DNA of 64,000 nucleotides from Lasiodiplodia sp. COLG20 (Eukaryota > Ascomycota > Dothideomycetes > Botryosphaeriales > Botryosphaeriaceae). The notes under the pieces are model-generated. The model had not been told where the DNA came from. It saw nothing but the letters and a program-made list of their open reading frames with translations, and searched no databases. The DNA is taken from positions 2,852,001 to 2,916,000 of the forward strand of contig VNWV01000005.1 in assembly GCA_009801085.1 (NCBI GenBank), in the 5' to 3' direction. The number at the start of each line of letters is the position of its first letter. Positions within the stretch are counted from its first letter, which is position 1. The position numbers and the translations under genes are program-made. This document shows, in pieces, positions 60,735 through 64,000 of this stretch.

Positions 60735-61112
60735 GGTGCTGGTGGACAAAGGGACCGGGATGGGCGCGCGTCATGTCACAGGCCTGGGCGGCCGGGGCGC
60801 GTGCTGGTGCGGGAGTGCTCGCTCTGGGGGCGGGCTTGTCGGGATTCGTGCAGGCCCGGAAAGGGGAAGGACCGACAGGGCGCGAGTGGAGAAACTGGGG
60901 GAGGTTGAGGAGGCAGTTAAGGCAGTGGCTGACAGCTGTGGACGTCTCAGTTGGGTCCGCCCCGCCTGGCCTGTGCACGGGCCGCGATCCGCGCCACGCC
61001 AACTGAGCCCGGCATAGCGCCCGGCGCGACCAGGCACCGCGACGCCAACTTTCTATACCAATCCTCCTCGTCCTCCGCAACCTGCCCGCTTGCGACCGCG
61101 AAAGCTGCCGCC
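60735..61112. other. Divergent promoter between the split-domain gene and AOS1
   Basis: 378 bp between two start codons pointing apart. GC-rich, no TATA box seen. Must serve both genes. Confidence 0.6.
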
Positions 61113-62563
61113 ATGTCCGACCCAATCGCTACCGGCCTGCAGGTAACTCTGCCAGTGCAGAACGGCGCGCTGCCCGCCGAGGATCCGGCCGGCGAAGTGG
61201 TGGCCGCCATTGCCCAGGCCCAGACCATCAGTCCAGGTACCCTCTCGCCCATTGTCATCTCCCGCCCGCCCCTATTGCACCCAGAGAGCTCTCCTTTGTG
61301 CCGGTGTTGGTTCATTTATTTGCCACGTTCCCGTTGTTTGACCCACCGCCGTCCAGTGTCTCACGTCTTTCCGCATATGACGTTGCCACACGAGTCGTAT
61401 CCATGCACCTGCTGACTTAGCACCCAGATGAGATTGCACTCTACGACAGACAGATCCGCCTCTGGGGCGTCCAGGCCCAAGAGAGGTGAGGAACCTGCTT
61501 GGCCTTTGCGCGGGTCGCGCTAATCTGGCTAGGCTGCGCTCTGCAAACGTCCTTCTCATTTCCGTCAAGGCCCTTGCCAACGAGGTCGCCAAGAACCTCG
61601 TCCTCGCCGGCATCAAGTCCCTCACCATCGTCGACCACGAGCTTGTCACCGAAGATGATCTTGGCTCCCAATTCTTCGTTTCCGAGGCCGACGTAGGCCA
61701 GAACGTGAGTTGACCCATCGCGCCCTCACACACCATCTGCTGACGGCCCATAGCGCGCCGAAGCTGCTGCTCCACAGATCCAGAAGCTCAACCCCCGTGT
61801 TGCTATCATGACGGACACATCCGACATCAATGCCAAGGTGCCCGAGTTCTACCAGCCTTTCGACCTTGTCATCGCCACGGACCTGGACTTTGCCACTCTC
61901 TCCACCATCGATGCTTCGACCAGGTTGGCCCAGAAGCCCTTCTATGCAGCCGGCGCCCATGGAATGTATGGCTACATCTTCGCCGATCTCATCCAGCACG
62001 ACTACGTCATTGAACGTGAAAAGTCCAACATTTCCACGACTTTGAGGCAGGAGTCCGCAACACGCTCCATCATTGCTTTCGCCGACAAGGGCACCGAGAA
62101 CGGCAAGCGCATGGAGCTTGTCACCAAGCGCGAGATGTACTCTCCTCTGCTCCTTGCGAACACGTCCCCTCTTCCGCCGGAGTACCAGGGCAACCGCCGC
62201 AAGCTCCGCCAGGTCACGCCACTCCTCACGTGCTTTCGCGCGTTGTGGGAGTTCCAGAAGGTCAATGGACGGAATCCGTCACACACGCCAGCCGATCTGC
62301 AGCTGTTCACGACCCTGGCGACGGAGAAGCACAAGGAGCTGCAGCTGCCGATTGAGACGCTGACTAGCGAATTCCTGCGCAAGTTCATGCAGAATCTCGG
62401 AAGCGAGCTGGCACCGGTTACTGCTTTCATCGGAGGCCAGCTGGCGCAGGATGTCATCAACGTTATTGGCAGACGGGAGCAGCCCATCCAGAACTTGATG
62501 CTTTTCGACGGTGACGAGTCCAAGGCGCCCGTCTATGCCATGCACCCTATTTTCACCACCTGA
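61113..62563 (+). CDS. AOS1: SUMO-activating enzyme subunit 1 (Aos1/Rad31-type E1)
   Basis: Exons 61113-61236, 61428-61485, 61533-61704 and 61754-62563 give 387 residues. Aos1 with Uba2 forms the heterodimeric E1 that adenylates SUMO before transfer to Ubc9, mostly in the nucleus. The ThiF/E1 fold opens with DEIALYDRQIRLWGVQAQER across the first two splices, then LRSANVLLISVKALANEVAK, NLVLAGIKSLTIVDHELVTE and DDLGSQFFV. The C-terminal half ends with the conserved PVTAFIGGQLAQDVINVIG followed by QPIQNLMLFDGDE. As expected for Aos1, the catalytic Cys domain of Uba2 is absent. Intron 1 is 191 bp, the others 47-49 bp. A perfect TGACGTCA palindrome begins right after the stop codon. Confidence 0.92.
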
Positions 62564-62571
62564 TGACGTCA
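62564..62571. promoter_or_regulatory. Perfect CRE palindrome TGACGTCA
   Basis: The eight-base palindrome bound by ATF/CREB-type bZIP proteins starts at the base after the AOS1 stop codon. It is 508 bp upstream of the PhyH-family start, so it could act in that promoter. Function inferred. Confidence 0.4.
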
Positions 62572-63078
62572 TAGCGTGGTTCATTGGCGTTTGGGGATTC
62601 GGGCGGCATATCGAGCATAGGGGACACAACTCTTGCATGATGTTCAGGTTAGCACATGGGTCATGATACTCCATAGACAGTTGATTTTGGGTAGGTGGGT
62701 GAAGATTTTCCACGAGTAGTAATGTAAGCTATAGCGAAGGCAATTATGCTCCACAACCTGCATTGGGGCCAATTGAAATCAGCAGAAAAACGTCTGATTC
62801 TCAGGAGATACTATAGTGCTGAGATGTGTATTCGCTGTGATGTTCGAACTGTTAGTGTGAAGCGCGGAAAGCTACCCCGCCGGCACACAGCTCAGTCGTG
62901 CCGATCAACGAACCCCCGCACATGCGACCTTGGCCCACTACGCAACACCAACCATTGCAACCCCATGCGATCCCACATATCTCTCCGTGTCCCAGGAGCA
63001 ATGTCTCGCTCTCTCCCACCCGACTGAGCTCAACGCACATCCCTGACTTCGGAATTCCTACCACAACAACGGCGCACC
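62572..63078. other. Intergenic region between AOS1 and the dioxygenase gene
   Basis: 507 bp with the AOS1 3' UTR and the promoter of the next gene. The last 100 bp are C-rich, as expected for a leader. No frame supported. Confidence 0.4.
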
Positions 63079-64000
63079 ATGGCGACGGCGACCGCAACCG
63101 AGACGACGACCAGCGACGGCGCTCCAAACATCCCGCCAGCGGATGAACTCCGCGCGGCCCTGGCGCGCGACGGCTTCGTCCGCATCCCTTCGCTCCTATC
63201 GCCCGCCCAGATCGAGGCGCTGCGGGGCGCAACCTCACGCCTCACAGCGGCGGCGCGCCGCGGCGACTGGCCGTACATCCGCACGCTGCCGAAGCAGTTC
63301 CCGCCGTGGCCGTCCAAGCCGGGGCCCAACGGCATCTGGGGCGTGCAGCACCTGCTGCACCCGTCGAACCCGGACGCGGCGGCGTTCGCCGAGTCGTACT
63401 TTGGCGACGCCGTCATGGGCGTGTGCAAGGCGCTGCTGCGGGCCGCTGACGACGAGCTGGTCATGGAGCTGTACAACCTGCTCGTGCGGCCCGACGACAA
63501 CTTCGAGCTGCGGTGGCACCGCGACGACATCGCCGCCGACGCGAGCCCCGAGGAGGAGCTGCGCCGGCTGACGCAGGGCGAGGCGCTGCACGCGCAGTGG
63601 AATCTGGCCCTGTACGAGGATCGCAGCTTGGTTGTCGTGCCCGGCAGTCAGAATCGCGCGCGGACGGAGGCGGAGAGGGCGGCGGCTCCGTATGAGAAGG
63701 AGTTGCCCGAGATGAAGGTCGTGGTGATGAAGCCGGGGGACTGCGTGTTCTATAACAACAACATTTTGCATCGGGGTGTGTATGACAAGAGCAAGGAAAG
63801 GATGACGCTGCATGGGAGTGTTGGACTGGTTAGGGGGAGCAAAGAGAGGGCGCGAAATGTGCTTCAGCACGGGATTGGATCGTGGGTTCGGGAATGTGAT
63901 TTCTCTGGGTTGGAAGATGGCACCAGGAAGAGAGCGGAGGGAATGAGGGAACGCTTGGTCAAGATGGGGAGTGATGCGGGTGATGTGGGTTATTTCTCAA
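63079..64000 (+). CDS. Phytanoyl-CoA dioxygenase (PhyH) family protein, partial at window end
   Basis: A frame open from ATG 63079 to the window edge, at least 307 codons with no intron seen. PhyH proteins are Fe(II)/2-oxoglutarate oxygenases that hydroxylate lipids or specialised metabolites. The fold opens with LRAALARDGFVRIPSLLSPA. The iron ligands are visible: His147 and Asp149 (RWHRDD), the distal His231 (NNNILHRGVYD) and the 2-oxoglutarate arginine Arg241 (KERMTLHGS). This layout and WGVQHLLHPSNPDAAAFAES match a fungal PhyH subgroup of unknown substrate. The last 200 bp are G-rich on the coding strand. No biosynthetic cluster genes are adjacent, so a role in specialised metabolism is not supported. 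The 3' end lies outside the window. Confidence 0.85.
   Translation, partial: MATATATETTTSDGAPNIPPADELRAALARDGFVRIPSLLSPAQIEALRGATSRLTAAARRGDWPYIRTLPKQFPPWPSKPGPNGIWGVQHLLHPSNPDAAAFAESYFGDAVMGVCKALLRAADDELVMELYNLLVRPDDNFELRWHRDDIAADASPEEELRRLTQGEALHAQWNLALYEDRSLVVVPGSQNRARTEAERAAAPYEKELPEMKVVVMKPGDCVFYNNNILHRGVYDKSKERMTLHGSVGLVRGSKERARNVLQHGIGSWVRECDFSGLEDGTRKRAEGMRERLVKMGSDAGDVGYFS

Overview
The window is nuclear DNA from a filamentous ascomycete (Pezizomycotina, most probably Dothideomycetes; a Botryosphaeriales-like genome would fit, but that last step is a guess). The evidence is eukaryotic gene structure throughout: introns of mostly 46-90 bp with GT...AG ends and fungal CTNAC/CTGAC branch points, a HET-domain protein (a family confined to filamentous fungi), ATG101 (present in filamentous fungi, absent from budding yeast), PET127, a DUF2841 protein, an OPT transporter and a Ycf1-type ABCC pump. 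There are no operons; neighbours are functionally mixed, as is usual in fungi. I resolved 19 protein genes, with exon joins checked by reading frame and motif continuity. No tRNA, rRNA, CRISPR array or intact mobile element was found.

Layout. 0.6-2.2 kb: GSK3 kinase (+). 4.0-6.7 kb: nuclear cap-binding protein CBP80 (+), with a long open stretch upstream of its conserved start. 7.3-8.6 kb: HET-domain protein (+) that ends early inside a splice-donor-like sequence, followed by 2 kb of AT-richer DNA. 10.7-14.4 kb: PH plus leucine-rich-repeat protein (-), sharing a divergent promoter with PET127 (+, 15.2-18.0 kb). 18.4-20.9 kb: UBA-like/ubiquitin-interaction protein (+). 21.2-26.4 kb: vacuolar-type ABCC transporter (+) with a run of micro-exons. 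28.4-30.7 kb: DUF2841 (YDR124W-like) protein (+). 32.4-37.5 kb: SAC3 mRNA-export scaffold (+). 39.0-40.4 kb: unrecognised four-exon membrane protein (+). 41.0-42.4 kb: two small membrane proteins (-). 43.5-46.5 kb: ATG101 (-) and PEX3 (+), head to head. 46.5-51.1 kb: a 4.6 kb gene-poor stretch leading to a sugar transporter (+, 51.1-52.8 kb) with highly biased codons. 55.7-58.2 kb: OPT oligopeptide transporter (+). 58.9-60.7 kb: conserved fungal protein of unknown function with a split beta-type domain (-), head to head with the SUMO E1 subunit AOS1 (+, 61.1-62.6 kb). 63.1 kb to the edge: phytanoyl-CoA dioxygenase family protein (+, runs off the window).

Biology. Two genes act at successive steps of mRNA maturation and export (CBP80, SAC3), one in mitochondrial RNA processing (PET127), two in ubiquitin/SUMO biology, two in autophagy and peroxisome biogenesis, and three are membrane transporters (ABCC, sugar MFS, OPT). 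I see no gene cluster that would amount to a dedicated new system. The least explained items are the four-exon membrane protein at 39 kb, the split-domain protein at 59 kb, the truncated HET gene, the two small membrane proteins at 41-42 kb, and the 46.5-51.1 kb stretch.
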